From the NCBI RefSeq assembly GCF_017696075.1, contig NZ_JAAORI010000004.1, positions 248,001 to 312,000 on the forward strand: a DNA stretch of 64,000 nt, in the 5' to 3' direction. Both the position numbers and the translations under genes were made by a program. Shown here one piece after another: positions 1 through 8,767 of the stretch. The notes below the pieces were generated by a model. That model was not told the origin of the DNA. It did no database searches and saw only the letters and a list, made by a program, of their open reading frames with translations. Within the stretch, counting starts at the first letter, position 1. Each line of letters starts with the position of its first letter. The stretch comes from Prochlorococcus marinus XMU1411. Lineage in GTDB: Bacteria; Cyanobacteriota; Cyanobacteriia; PCC-6307; Cyanobiaceae.

Positions 1-77
1 CCTAAAAATATGATGAACAACACTAAGAAGCGACTAGACCAAATTTTATTTAAACCACTAATTTTGAGATCATTCAT
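1..77 (-). CDS. 5' end of an unidentified gene (partial, runs off the window start)
   Basis: An open frame starts with ATG at 77 and stays open to base 1, giving 25 residues. The start is polar (MNDLKISGLNK) and becomes hydrophobic (FLVLFIIFL), so an N-terminal membrane segment or signal anchor is likely. Its ATG overlaps the TGA of the 35-residue ORF upstream in an ATGA arrangement, which suggests translational coupling. I do not recognise the family. Sequence to the left of the window is needed to identify it. Confidence 0.4.
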   Translation of the reverse strand, partial: MNDLKISGLNKIWSSRFLVLFIIFL

Positions 78-181
78 GCCCATGTTCCGCCATTAGATCC
101 AAATGCTGTCAAAATAGTGACTACAATGAAAAGATAGGGAACGAATTGTAAAGATAATTTTTTTGCTTTAACTTTGGACAT
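74..181 (-). CDS. Tiny hydrophobic ORF, 35 aa, function unknown
   Basis: ATG at 181 to TGA at 74-76 encodes 35 residues. A basic N-terminus (MSKVKAKKLS) is followed by about 17 hydrophobic residues (QFVPYLFIVVTILTAFG) and a short SNGGTWA tail. This looks like a single-span membrane peptide. Its stop overlaps the start of the next reverse-strand frame by four bases, as in an operon. I do not recognise it. It could be a real small membrane protein or the leader of the gene that follows. Support is only the coding look and the coupling. Confidence 0.4.
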   Translation of the reverse strand: MSKVKAKKLSLQFVPYLFIVVTILTAFGSNGGTWA

Positions 182-462
182 TTTGTTTTTTCTTTTAAAT
201 ATAACATAATATTACTGAATATGAAGATTTGTCCTCAAATATAAGTTTTTAAATGGACATTTGCTACAAAGTTGTTTCATATATGTAAATAGTAAAATTT
301 AATCTTATTTATTGCCCGCAAATTCAATAAATATAATTCTATGTTTTTAACGAAAAGATTATCTATTAACAAACGTCATCTTGAGCACTGTTCCTTGACC
401 AAAACAATAGTCAATAATTTGATTTTTGTTATAATAAAAAAGTTCATTTTTGCAAAAGCCTT
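182..462. other. AT-rich spacer before tRNA-Leu
   Basis: This 281-base stretch separates the reverse-strand ORF at 181 from tRNA-Leu. It is extremely AT-rich and I see no convincing gene. It should hold divergent promoters. A TATAAT hexamer at 430-435 lies 27 bases before the tRNA and is a plausible -10 element. TTGACC at 396-401 is too far upstream of it to be a normal -35 element. Confidence 0.5.
430..435 (+). promoter_or_regulatory. Putative -10 element for tRNA-Leu/argD
   Basis: A perfect TATAAT lies 27 bases before the first base of tRNA-Leu. No -35 hexamer is found at 16-18 bases. Weak or absent -35 boxes are common in this AT-rich group, so the call rests on the -10 alone. Confidence 0.35.
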
Positions 463-544
463 GGGAGCGTGGTGGAATTGGTAGACGCACCGCACTCAAA
501 ATGCGGCACCTTCGGGTATGTCGGTTCAAGTCCGACCGCTCCCA
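463..544 (+). tRNA. tRNA-Leu (anticodon CAA)
   Basis: Class II tRNA with a seven-base acceptor stem (463-469 with 537-543), a D arm (GTGGAATTGGTAGAC), a five-pair anticodon stem and loop CTCAAAA giving anticodon CAA. It has a long variable arm (CACCTTCGGGT) and a TTCAAGT T-loop. The discriminator is A544 and no CCA is encoded. The argD start codon follows after only five bases, so the two are probably transcribed together. Confidence 0.97.
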
Positions 545-549
545 CTTTG

Positions 550-1725
550 ATGAATACTTATAGTAGATTCGATATATCTTTCAAAAAAGGAAAAGGTTGT
601 TGGCTATGGGACAAAACAGGTAAAAAGTATCTTGATGCAGTCGCTGGCATAGCAACTTGTAGTCTTGGACATAGCGACAGAGTTTTAAGAAGAAGGTTAT
701 CAACTCAACTAAGAAAAATTCAGCACATTTCCAATCTCTACAACATTGAAGAACAAGAACAATTAAGCAGAACTTTAACGAATATGAGTTGTGCCAAAAG
801 TGTCTTCTTCTGCAATAGTGGTGCGGAAGCAAATGAATCAGCAATTAAATTAATTAAAAAATATGGTAATACAACAAATAAAGGTAAAGAATCAATTATT
901 CTCGCAGCAGAATCCAGCTTTCATGGAAGGACGCTGGCAGCATTGAGTGCCACTGGACAGCCCAAATATCAAAAAGGCTTCGAACCATTGATTCAAGGGT
1001 TCAAATTTTTTAAATTTAACAATTTTGATTCGGTAAAAAAATTATTTGAAGAGTGTGAAAATAATAACCAAAAAATTTCAGGAGTTTTAGTTGAACCAAT
1101 ACAAGGAGAAGGTGGCGTAATTCCTGGAAGTAAATTATTTTTTAAAAACCTTAGAGATATATGTGATAAATATAATTCTCTTCTGATTTTAGATGAGGTT
1201 CAAAGTGGAGTAGGTCGAACTGGGAAAATGTGGGGTTATGAGAATTTAGGAATTGAACCTGATGGATTCACCCTTGCTAAAGGATTAGGAGGAGGTCATC
1301 CAATTGGAGCATTATTAGTCAAAGAAAAAGCCAACATTTTTTATCCAGGAGATCATGCAAGCACATTTGGAGGGAACCCATTCGCTTGTAAAGCTGCCCT
1401 AACTGTATTAGAAGAAATAAATAGAAGAAATCTTATCAATAATGTTTATCTAAGAGGGGAACAATTAAGTGCTGGATTTGAAGAATTGTCAAAAAAATTT
1501 CCAAATATTATTAGCGGGAAAAGAGGTTTGGGTTTAATACAAGGTCTTATAATCAATGAAGATTATGCTGATGCAAAAAACATTACATTAAAAGCTTTTG
1601 ATAAAGGGTTACTGGTAGTTCCGGCAGGAGGAAACGTTGTAAGGATTGTTCCACCATTAGTTATATCTCGAAGAGAAATTAATATTCTTTTAGATAAGCT
1701 AAATTTAATTTTTGGAGAGTTATAG
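550..1725 (+). CDS. argD: Acetylornithine aminotransferase
   Basis: PLP-dependent class III aminotransferase that converts N-acetylglutamate semialdehyde to N-acetylornithine in arginine synthesis. The 391 residues match the usual family length. Visible features are the cofactor-phosphate motif SGAEANE (90-96), LDEVQSG with the pyridine-binding Asp (about 215), and TLAKGLGGG with the Schiff-base Lys (about 244). ATG 550 is chosen because the frame upstream reads through tRNA-Leu, and MNTYSRF matches the family start. The start lies five bases from the tRNA 3' end, leaving no room for a ribosome site outside the tRNA. folC follows 11 bases after the stop. Confidence 0.95.
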   Translation: MNTYSRFDISFKKGKGCWLWDKTGKKYLDAVAGIATCSLGHSDRVLRRRLSTQLRKIQHISNLYNIEEQEQLSRTLTNMSCAKSVFFCNSGAEANESAIKLIKKYGNTTNKGKESIILAAESSFHGRTLAALSATGQPKYQKGFEPLIQGFKFFKFNNFDSVKKLFEECENNNQKISGVLVEPIQGEGGVIPGSKLFFKNLRDICDKYNSLLILDEVQSGVGRTGKMWGYENLGIEPDGFTLAKGLGGGHPIGALLVKEKANIFYPGDHASTFGGNPFACKAALTVLEEINRRNLINNVYLRGEQLSAGFEELSKKFPNIISGKRGLGLIQGLIINEDYADAKNITLKAFDKGLLVVPAGGNVVRIVPPLVISRREINILLDKLNLIFGEL

Positions 1726-1736
1726 AAATTTAAATT

Positions 1737-2969
1737 TTGAAAAAAGCAAATTTAAAAACTTTTGAATTATTATCACCTAAACATGAAAGGGAAAATATCA
1801 AGTTAGGTTTATCAAGAATTAAAAAAGCACTTCAAGAACTTGGTAATCCTTGCGCAAATATTCCAGCGATACAAATTATTGGAACCAATGGGAAAGGATC
1901 AATTGCGGCATATTTAGAAAGTATACTTTTTGAAGCTAAAAGGAATTTTGGAGTTACGACATCTCCTCATCTTTTGGATGTATGCGAGAGGATTAGAGTT
2001 AATAAAAAAAATATTAATAAAACTGATTTTGAAAAAATCTATAGATTAATAGAAAAAAATTTTTCAATATTTGAATTAACTCCTTTTGAAAAAATCATTT
2101 GCTGCGCACTAAATTTTTTTGACCATCAAAAAGTTGAATTACTCATTCTTGAAGCTGGGTTAGGTGGACGATTAGACGCGACAACAGCCCATAAATATAG
2201 ACCAATCATTGCTATTGGAAATATTGGCTTAGACCATAAAGAATTTCTTGGAGATACGATTGAAAAAATTGCCAAAGAGAAATTAGCAGTTATTGAAAAA
2301 AACTCAATTGTCATCTCATACAATCAAAATAGTCAAGTTGAAAATTTAATAACCAAAAAAGTTAAAGAGGTAGGAGCAGAAATTATTTGGAAAGATTCAA
2401 TTTCAAACAGCTATGAGATTGGATTAAAAGGAATTTTTCAAAAGCAAAATGCCTCAGTAGCTGTTGGAGCAATTGAAGCACTGAATAATTTGGGATTTAA
2501 TATAAAAGAAAAACACATATCTGAAGGTCTTAAAAAGACAACTTGGAACGGAAGGCTAGAAATAATAAATTATTTCAACAAAGAAATTCTTGTAGATTGT
2601 GCTCATAATTATCCTGCTGCAAAAGCACTCTCTAATGAGCGAAGCAATTGGGAGAATGAAGATAAAGGAATTTATTGGATTTTAGGTGTCCAAAGACAAA
2701 AAGATATTTACGCAATATTAAAAACACTTCTAAAGAAAAATGATCGCTTATTACTTGTTCCAGTTCCAAACCAACCTAGTTGGCAATTAAACGATCTCTC
2801 TCAGATTAAAGAAATTGACTTTCAAAAAACAATTGAATTTAAAACATTTGAACTTGCCATTGAGTATTTATTTTCCCTGAAAAAATGGCCACCTAATCAT
2901 CCTGTTCTGACAGGTTCTATTTTTTTAGTTGCTGAATTTATTAAATTTGCGAATAAACAGAAATGTTAA
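1737..2969 (+). CDS. folC: Folylpolyglutamate synthase / dihydrofolate synthase
   Basis: Mur-ligase-family enzyme that adds glutamate to folates and may also form dihydrofolate from dihydropteroate. The 410-residue length is normal. The P-loop GTNGKGS is at 49-55, followed by LEAGLGGRLDATT (about 138-149) and NIGLDHKEFLGDT (about 161-173), which are typical of FolC. The start is TTG at 1737, 11 bases after argD. Its end overlaps the end of the convergent FAD-oxidase gene by four bases. FolC fits better than MurC-F because the ATP-binding motif is GKGS rather than GKTT. Confidence 0.93.
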   Translation: MKKANLKTFELLSPKHERENIKLGLSRIKKALQELGNPCANIPAIQIIGTNGKGSIAAYLESILFEAKRNFGVTTSPHLLDVCERIRVNKKNINKTDFEKIYRLIEKNFSIFELTPFEKIICCALNFFDHQKVELLILEAGLGGRLDATTAHKYRPIIAIGNIGLDHKEFLGDTIEKIAKEKLAVIEKNSIVISYNQNSQVENLITKKVKEVGAEIIWKDSISNSYEIGLKGIFQKQNASVAVGAIEALNNLGFNIKEKHISEGLKKTTWNGRLEIINYFNKEILVDCAHNYPAAKALSNERSNWENEDKGIYWILGVQRQKDIYAILKTLLKKNDRLLLVPVPNQPSWQLNDLSQIKEIDFQKTIEFKTFELAIEYLFSLKKWPPNHPVLTGSIFLVAEFIKFANKQKC

Positions 2970-4321
2970 TTTTTAAATTGTTCTTTCACTTCCCAACCTT
3001 CCAATTTCCCTGGATTTAATAGTCCTTTAGGATCAAATCTTAATTTCGCTTTTACTTGATCTGCATCCACCACTCCGAGACCTCCGCCTTCAACTGTTAA
3101 AACATGAGGATTAAAAATAAACGCACCAAGTTTCTTGCAATCTTCCATTATTTCTTCTAATTCTTCTAACCCATTCCACTTTAATACAGGTAAAGCAGCT
3201 AATCGCGGTGATCCTTGTTGAGAAACTGCCTCTAAATGCCAAAGAACTTTTTTACCCCATTTTTTTCTCAAAAAATTAATTAATTCTAGTTCATCATTTA
3301 GTGGCAAAAGCATCTGTAAATACGTCCAATTTTTATCCCTAGACCTCATATGAAGAGTTGTATGATTCCATACGACTTCAGAAATTCCATTAACGAGTTT
3401 TTCTTCTTCCCCAAGGAGGGTAAATTCAACTTTGAATTTTTTACAAATCAACTCGATCGTTTTTGTTCCTCCAAGAGTAGATTGAATTAATATCTTGTGA
3501 CTTCTAGAATTACTTTTAAACCATTTTGGCATTTGTTCTACAATTTCTTCTTCAAGAATTGCTCCTAGTTTCAGATCAATTGCGGCGCTTGTAAGAGTTT
3601 TTAATATTTCTATTGTTTTTTCAAATTCAATACAGTCGATAACTATTGAATACCACTTACGTTTGATATCAGTAGCAAGTAATAAAGAAGTAATTATTCC
3701 ATTAGTCCCATAAGCATGATTCAAAGGTTCGGATTCTTCAGCATCAAATTTTAATAAATCAGGTTTTTCATTAATTGTCACTGCCTCTAAACCGATAAGA
3801 TTCCCTGGATCTCTTAAAAATCCCCACCTAATGGACCCAATACCTCCTGACCCACCTGCAATAAAACCTCCAATTGTAGCTGTTTTCCAAGTACTAGGAA
3901 GCAACCTTAATTCCCTTCCATATTTTTCTAATTGTTTATTCAAATCTCCCATGAGACATCCAGACTGTACTTTCACAAAACCTGTATCTGGATCAAATTC
4001 TTCTAACTTATTAAAGTGACTCATCTGCATTACAACTCCTTTAAACAATGGAACAGCTTGTCCATAATTGCCTGTACCTGAACCCCGTAAAGTAAGAGGG
4101 ATAGAAAATTCCCAACAAATTTCTGCTACTGCCTTTACTGCTTTGTGATCACTAGGTCTTACCACCAAATCAGCAATACATTCGTCTAGTCTTTCAGTAA
4201 GGATTGGAGAGTAGTTATAAAAATCTTTTGAAAGTCTTTTTACGTCGGATTGGCTTTCAATAATCTCTAAGTTTTTGACCTCCTTAAATTTGTCTAAAAA
4301 TTTAAGACTATTTGATGTCAT
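2966..4321 (-). CDS. FAD-linked oxidase, GlcD/D-lactate dehydrogenase-like
   Basis: Flavoenzyme of the VAO/PCMH family, 451 residues. The FAD-binding domain shows RGSGTGNYGQ (79-88) and GGFIAGGSGGIGS (151-163), and the C-terminus has the usual FDPKGLLNPGK ending. Family members oxidise 2-hydroxyacids such as glycolate or D-lactate. The substrate cannot be read from the sequence, and no iron-sulfur or second subunit gene lies beside it. It has no signal peptide and should be cytoplasmic. It follows the amidohydrolase gene on the same strand by about 40 bases and could share a transcript with it. Confidence 0.8.
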   Translation of the reverse strand: MTSNSLKFLDKFKEVKNLEIIESQSDVKRLSKDFYNYSPILTERLDECIADLVVRPSDHKAVKAVAEICWEFSIPLTLRGSGTGNYGQAVPLFKGVVMQMSHFNKLEEFDPDTGFVKVQSGCLMGDLNKQLEKYGRELRLLPSTWKTATIGGFIAGGSGGIGSIRWGFLRDPGNLIGLEAVTINEKPDLLKFDAEESEPLNHAYGTNGIITSLLLATDIKRKWYSIVIDCIEFEKTIEILKTLTSAAIDLKLGAILEEEIVEQMPKWFKSNSRSHKILIQSTLGGTKTIELICKKFKVEFTLLGEEEKLVNGISEVVWNHTTLHMRSRDKNWTYLQMLLPLNDELELINFLRKKWGKKVLWHLEAVSQQGSPRLAALPVLKWNGLEELEEIMEDCKKLGAFIFNPHVLTVEGGGLGVVDADQVKAKLRFDPKGLLNPGKLEGWEVKEQFKN

Positions 4322-4360
4322 TAAATAAAATTTCTTGCGTTGTATATATAAATTAGTCGA

Positions 4361-5596
4361 TTAGCAATATAAATCGCCTTTTATATATACTTTTCTCTTT
4401 AAGTTAGTCGAAAAAATATCTGCCCATTTTTGTGCATCCAGAATTACAAAGTCAGCAGGGCAACCCTTTTTAATTAAACCATCCCATTTTAAATTTAATA
4501 ATCTGCTTGGAGCTAAAAAAATAGAAGATATAGTCATTCTCTCCCAGGGATTTAGTTGAAGCATAGGTATCGAGCAAGACAACATATAAAAAGGATCAAA
4601 ATTACCAAAAGGGTACCAAGGGTCTTGAACATTATCACTACCCAGAGATACATCCACATGTGATTTTTGTAATTGCTTTATTGGCGCAACTGGTCTTTTT
4701 AATGATGTAGTTTTATTACTTCGATTGAGCAGCCAAAAATTTGTCAGGGGTAAAGCTATAACTTTAATATTTTTCTCAGCCATTTTTTCTCCTAAATATA
4801 AAATCTCTCTATGATTTAGATAAATAAGACTACTCAAATGACTACAAGTGATCGGAATACTATTAATCTTTAAATTTTCGATTGTTTCTAATAAAACTTT
4901 TATTCCTGCTCCAGGCTCAATAATTGACTCATCTATATGCAAATCAATTTCTAATTTATATTTACTCGCAAGAAGAAGCATCTTTGCGAGAAATTTGCTT
5001 GTATTTTTTTTATTGAAAGGCGGTACAATAACACCTCCTAAAATGCCTCCATTAGAGGAAAATATTTTTGCTAACTCTTCTCCATTAGAAGTATCCCAAA
5101 ATTCCAATGGAGCTAGAGCAACGAATTGTAAAGTTAAATCAGATGCAAATTTTTTTTGTAATTTAAACAGTTCAATCCAAATATCAATAGATTGACTTTT
5201 GTATGTATCAATATGACTTCTAATAGCTCGGTATCCATTTTGTATGGCAAGTTTTAATGATTTCTCAACTCTTTCAAGAACCTTATCTGTAGTTCTAGTT
5301 TTATGTTCTTCAAGATTTACTGATAATGCTCCTCCATAGTTTGATTCCAGATTAGGAAAGTCTGCCCATATAAATGATTTATCAAAATGCGAATGAGTTT
5401 CAACAAATCTTGGGAATAAAATATTTTTTGGTTTTGAAACTTTATTTTTTAAAGGCTTTAACTCAGAAACATATCCATCCTCCCAACTAATGGAGACTGA
5501 ACATAAATCCTCTACATCAATAATGAGGTTATCTATATCTTCTATTAAACAAAGGCTTCTGGGAATTAGAACCTCAGCTGTGCCAGAATTACTCAA
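4361..5596 (-). CDS. Cytosine deaminase-like amidohydrolase
   Basis: Metal-dependent hydrolase of the amidohydrolase superfamily, 411 residues, closest by motif to cytosine deaminase. The metal and catalytic set is visible: HSH (68 and 70), H220 and E223 in DLHIDES, H253 in CSHLSS, and D321 in GSDNVQDPW. The spacing mirrors E. coli CodA (His61/63, His214, Glu217, His246, Asp313, from memory). A pyrimidine or related ring deaminase is the likely role, but the true substrate is uncertain. The start is TTG at 5596; no nearby in-frame ATG was seen. Confidence 0.78.
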   Translation of the reverse strand: MSNSGTAEVLIPRSLCLIEDIDNLIIDVEDLCSVSISWEDGYVSELKPLKNKVSKPKNILFPRFVETHSHFDKSFIWADFPNLESNYGGALSVNLEEHKTRTTDKVLERVEKSLKLAIQNGYRAIRSHIDTYKSQSIDIWIELFKLQKKFASDLTLQFVALAPLEFWDTSNGEELAKIFSSNGGILGGVIVPPFNKKNTSKFLAKMLLLASKYKLEIDLHIDESIIEPGAGIKVLLETIENLKINSIPITCSHLSSLIYLNHREILYLGEKMAEKNIKVIALPLTNFWLLNRSNKTTSLKRPVAPIKQLQKSHVDVSLGSDNVQDPWYPFGNFDPFYMLSCSIPMLQLNPWERMTISSIFLAPSRLLNLKWDGLIKKGCPADFVILDAQKWADIFSTNLKRKVYIKGDLYC

Positions 5597-5725
5597 ATTT
5601 TTAAAATTTTCTTTTATTTTAAATCATAAGAAAACTTTACTGAATTAGAAAATAATTCAAATTTCGCCAAAAGATAAAAATTACTATGAAAAATAACCCT
5701 TGAGTTGTTAAATTTATAAATATGA

Positions 5726-5799
5726 GGCGGGCGTCGCCAAGTGGTTAAGGCAGCGGCTTGTGGCGCCGCTATTCGGGGGTTCGAATCCCCTCGCTCGCC
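5726..5799 (+). tRNA. tRNA-His (anticodon GTG)
   Basis: The acceptor stem GCGGGCG (5727-5733) pairs with CGCTCGC (5792-5798). The anticodon loop TTGTGGC gives GTG. The extra G at 5726 opposite C5799 is the G-1:C73 identity pair of bacterial tRNA-His. The T-loop TTCGAAT is standard and no CCA is encoded. Confidence 0.97.
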
Positions 5800-5871
5800 C
5801 TCAAAAAAATTGCAGAAAAATTTTTTAACTTGTAATTTTGAATTAAAGAATCATAAAAAATTCCTAGTAAA

Positions 5872-7266
5872 GTGCTAACAAAAACAAAACCAGACGAAAA
5901 AATTTTTCAAAATAATTCAACTACTGGCAGTTATTGGATAACCACATTTGGATGCCAAATGAACAAGGCTGATTCTGAGAGAATGGCTGGGACATTAGAG
6001 AAAATGGGATATACCAGAGCAGATAACGAATTAAATGCCGATTTGGTCTTATACAATACATGCACAATAAGAGATAATGCGGAGCAAAAAGTTTATAGCT
6101 TTCTAGGAAGACAAGCAAAAAGAAAGCACAAAACACCTAGCTTAAAACTTGTTGTTGCAGGTTGCCTTGCTCAGCAAGAGGGAGAGTCCTTACTAAGAAG
6201 AGTCCCAGAACTTGATCTGGTCATGGGGCCTCAACATGTAAATAATCTTGAGAATCTTCTGGGTAAAATTGATTTAGGAAATCAAGTTGCTGCAACAGAA
6301 GAAACCTACATTTCTGAAGACATTACAAGTGCAAGAAGAGAAAGCTCTATTTGTGGCTGGGTGAATATCATATATGGATGTAATGAAAGATGTTCATATT
6401 GCGTAGTCCCCTCTGTCAGAGGAAAAGAGCAATCAAGATATCCAAATGCAATAAAAAGTGAGATCCAAAAATTAGCTGATGATAATTTTAAAGAAATTAC
6501 TCTTTTAGGGCAGAACATTGATGCTTATGGTAGAGACCTTCCAGGAACTACAAAAGAGGGGAGAAAAGAGAATACCCTAACTGATCTTTTATATTATATT
6601 CATGATGTTAAAGGAATTAGCAGAATAAGATTTGCTACTAGTCATCCAAGATATTTTTCAAAAAGGTTGATTCAAGCTTGTTATGAACTTGATAAAGTTT
6701 GTGAACATTTCCATATTCCCTTCCAAAGTGGAAATGATGAAATTTTGAAGCAAATGTCCAGAGGATATACTATCAAAAAGTATAAAAATATTATCGAGAA
6801 TATAAGATCATTAATGCCAGATGCATCAATCACAGCTGACGCAATAGTTGCTTTCCCAGGAGAAACCGAACAACAATATCAAGATACATTAAAGCTGATA
6901 TCAGATATTGGCTTTGATCAAGTAAATACAGCAGCATATTCTCCAAGACCAAATACGCCTGCAGCAGTTTGGTCGAATCAACTTTCGGAAGAAGTAAAAA
7001 AAGCTAGACTTCAGGAAATTAATGCTTTGGTTGAGAAAACTGCTAGGAGTAGAAACCAAAGATACATCAACAAAATCGAAAGAGTTTTAATTGAGGGTTT
7101 AAATCCAAAAAATTCCTCTCAAATTATGGGTAGAACTAGGTCAAATAGATTAACTTTCGTAGAGATTCCAAAAAACATCAACTTTAATTTTTCATTGGGA
7201 GATGAAATTAATGTCAGAATAAATGAAGCAAGACCTTTTTCTTTAACAGGTGAACTTTATTTATAA
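5872..7266 (+). CDS. miaB: tRNA-2-methylthio-N6-dimethylallyladenosine synthase
   Basis: Radical-SAM methylthiotransferase that modifies A37 of tRNAs reading UNN codons. The 464 residues hold three domains in order. The N-terminal MTTase domain has Cys28 (TFGCQMN), Cys64 (NTCTIR) and Cys98 (VAGCLAQ) for the auxiliary cluster. The radical-SAM core has CNERCSYC (Cys170, 174, 177). A TRAM domain fills about the last 70 residues. All six cluster cysteines are present. The start is GTG at 5872. It lies 12 bases before ddl, so the two may be co-transcribed. Confidence 0.96.
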   Translation: MLTKTKPDEKIFQNNSTTGSYWITTFGCQMNKADSERMAGTLEKMGYTRADNELNADLVLYNTCTIRDNAEQKVYSFLGRQAKRKHKTPSLKLVVAGCLAQQEGESLLRRVPELDLVMGPQHVNNLENLLGKIDLGNQVAATEETYISEDITSARRESSICGWVNIIYGCNERCSYCVVPSVRGKEQSRYPNAIKSEIQKLADDNFKEITLLGQNIDAYGRDLPGTTKEGRKENTLTDLLYYIHDVKGISRIRFATSHPRYFSKRLIQACYELDKVCEHFHIPFQSGNDEILKQMSRGYTIKKYKNIIENIRSLMPDASITADAIVAFPGETEQQYQDTLKLISDIGFDQVNTAAYSPRPNTPAAVWSNQLSEEVKKARLQEINALVEKTARSRNQRYINKIERVLIEGLNPKNSSQIMGRTRSNRLTFVEIPKNINFNFSLGDEINVRINEARPFSLTGELYL

Positions 7267-7278
7267 TTTTTTTTCTAA

Positions 7279-8346
7279 ATGATCGGGGTAAATAAAAAAT
7301 GTATTGGGTTAATATTTGGCGGGAATTCCAATGAACATGAAGTATCGATATCCTCGGCAAAAACGGTTTTTAGAGCCTTTAATTCAAAAATAAACAAACA
7401 ACGCTTTAATCTTAAAGCCTTCTATATAGACAAATATGGAGATTGGATTAATAGTGATCTCTCAGAAAAAATCCTCATTGGGGAGACTGAGAATATTACA
7501 ACAAAACAACAAGGAATTACTAATCGAGAAAAAATTAACTTTTTAGACGGTATTGAATTTCAAAATATTGATGTTTGGTTTCCTCTTTTGCATGGATTTA
7601 ATGGTGAAGACGGATCAATTCATGGCTTATTGAAATTTACTCAAAAACCTTTAGTCGGATGTGGAATTGTAGGCTCTGCATTAGGAATGGATAAAATTAT
7701 AATGAAGACAATTTTTTCTAACCTCAAACTTCCACAAGTTAATTATCTAGTTTTTCAGAATGAAGATCTCAAGAATAAAGAAGTCAAAAATAGGATGATT
7801 AATAAGATTTTAAAAAAATTAAATTTTCCTATTTTTGTTAAACCATCTAACTCCGGATCCTCTCTTGGCATCTCAAAAGTCACAAATAAATCAGAAATAT
7901 TACAAGCAATAGAAAAGGCATGGGAAATTGATACAAGAATTTTAGTAGAAGAAGGTTTAGAAGCAAGAGAAATTGAATGCGGAATAATTGGAAAATCAAA
8001 ACTCTTAACCTCTGAAATAGGCGAAGTAAAGTACGAAAGTGATTGGTATGATTACGATTCAAAATATAACTTAAATAATAAGATAACTATCCCAGCCGAA
8101 ATAAATTCTAAAGTCGCTGAACAAATTAAGAATATTGCTATTCAAAGTTGCAGAGCTCTAAATATTTTTGGTTTTGCAAGAGTAGATTTCTTTCTAGAAA
8201 AATCTTCAAATAAAGTTTTTTTAAATGAAATAAATACAATTCCTGGTTTCACAAAAAACAGTATGTTTCCAATGCTTTGGAAAGCTTCAGGTTTAAATAT
8301 TGAGCAACTTGTGGCTAAACTGGTAGACATATCTCTAGATTTATAA
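7279..8346 (+). CDS. ddl: D-alanine--D-alanine ligase
   Basis: ATP-grasp ligase that makes the D-Ala-D-Ala dipeptide for peptidoglycan. The 355 residues show the N-terminal signature GGNSNEHEVSISS (about 14-26), GCGIVGSALGMDK (about 131-143), the ATP-grasp stretch KPSNSGSSLGISKV, and the C-terminal metal site LNEINTIPGFT. It sits in a cell-wall and division run: ddl, a small membrane gene, ftsQ, ftsZ. The small gene begins 10 bases downstream, so this is probably one operon. Confidence 0.95.
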   Translation: MIGVNKKCIGLIFGGNSNEHEVSISSAKTVFRAFNSKINKQRFNLKAFYIDKYGDWINSDLSEKILIGETENITTKQQGITNREKINFLDGIEFQNIDVWFPLLHGFNGEDGSIHGLLKFTQKPLVGCGIVGSALGMDKIIMKTIFSNLKLPQVNYLVFQNEDLKNKEVKNRMINKILKKLNFPIFVKPSNSGSSLGISKVTNKSEILQAIEKAWEIDTRILVEEGLEAREIECGIIGKSKLLTSEIGEVKYESDWYDYDSKYNLNNKITIPAEINSKVAEQIKNIAIQSCRALNIFGFARVDFFLEKSSNKVFLNEINTIPGFTKNSMFPMLWKASGLNIEQLVAKLVDISLDL

Positions 8347-8356
8347 TTCAAATAAA

Positions 8357-8767
8357 ATGTTGCATGGACTTCTTTGGTTACCATTACTATTAATCTTCGT
8401 TTTATTAACTGCTTTGGGATGGTTAGAGAGAAGAAGGCAAAATCTTTTTAGGAGCTGGGCTAACGGTTCTGAACTTTGTAAATTAGATAGTTCAGGTGCA
8501 GCTTTTTTAAAAGATGGAGAATTAAAATGGAGCGCATTTGAGGCTGGTAAGTTTGAAGAAAAAGAAAGTTTCACAATCAAGAAACTAGAATTAGTTGAAT
8601 TAATGGCACTAACTTCAGGAGAAGCTCCTCTAACAAATGAATCCCAAGGGAAGTGCAGGTTGAGACTAGTAGGTGGAGGGAAAGAGATGGATGTACCATT
8701 TTCAGATGCAGAACAGGCAAGAGCATGGATGGAGCAATTGATGGAAAAAGCTCGATGTGATTTGTGA
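8357..8767 (+). CDS. Conserved small membrane protein between ddl and ftsQ
   Basis: 136 residues with one N-terminal membrane segment (about 4-22, LLWLPLLLIFVLLTALGWL), then a basic RRRQNLFRSWANG stretch and a soluble domain of about 110 residues ending in EQARAWMEQLMEK. I do not recognise a named family. The position between ddl and ftsQ, with a GTGA overlap into ftsQ, suggests an envelope or division role, which is inference from context only. The tail looks able to form a small beta-rich fold with a final helix. Confidence 0.75.
   Translation: MLHGLLWLPLLLIFVLLTALGWLERRRQNLFRSWANGSELCKLDSSGAAFLKDGELKWSAFEAGKFEEKESFTIKKLELVELMALTSGEAPLTNESQGKCRLRLVGGGKEMDVPFSDAEQARAWMEQLMEKARCDL

Noticed and set aside
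469-549. Extension of argD upstream through tRNA-Leu
   Set aside because: The first 27 residues are translated tRNA sequence; ATG 550 gives the family N-terminus.
5726-5800. tRNA-His as an integration site with an adjacent island
   Set aside because: Flanking genes are ordinary and no partial tRNA copy was seen.
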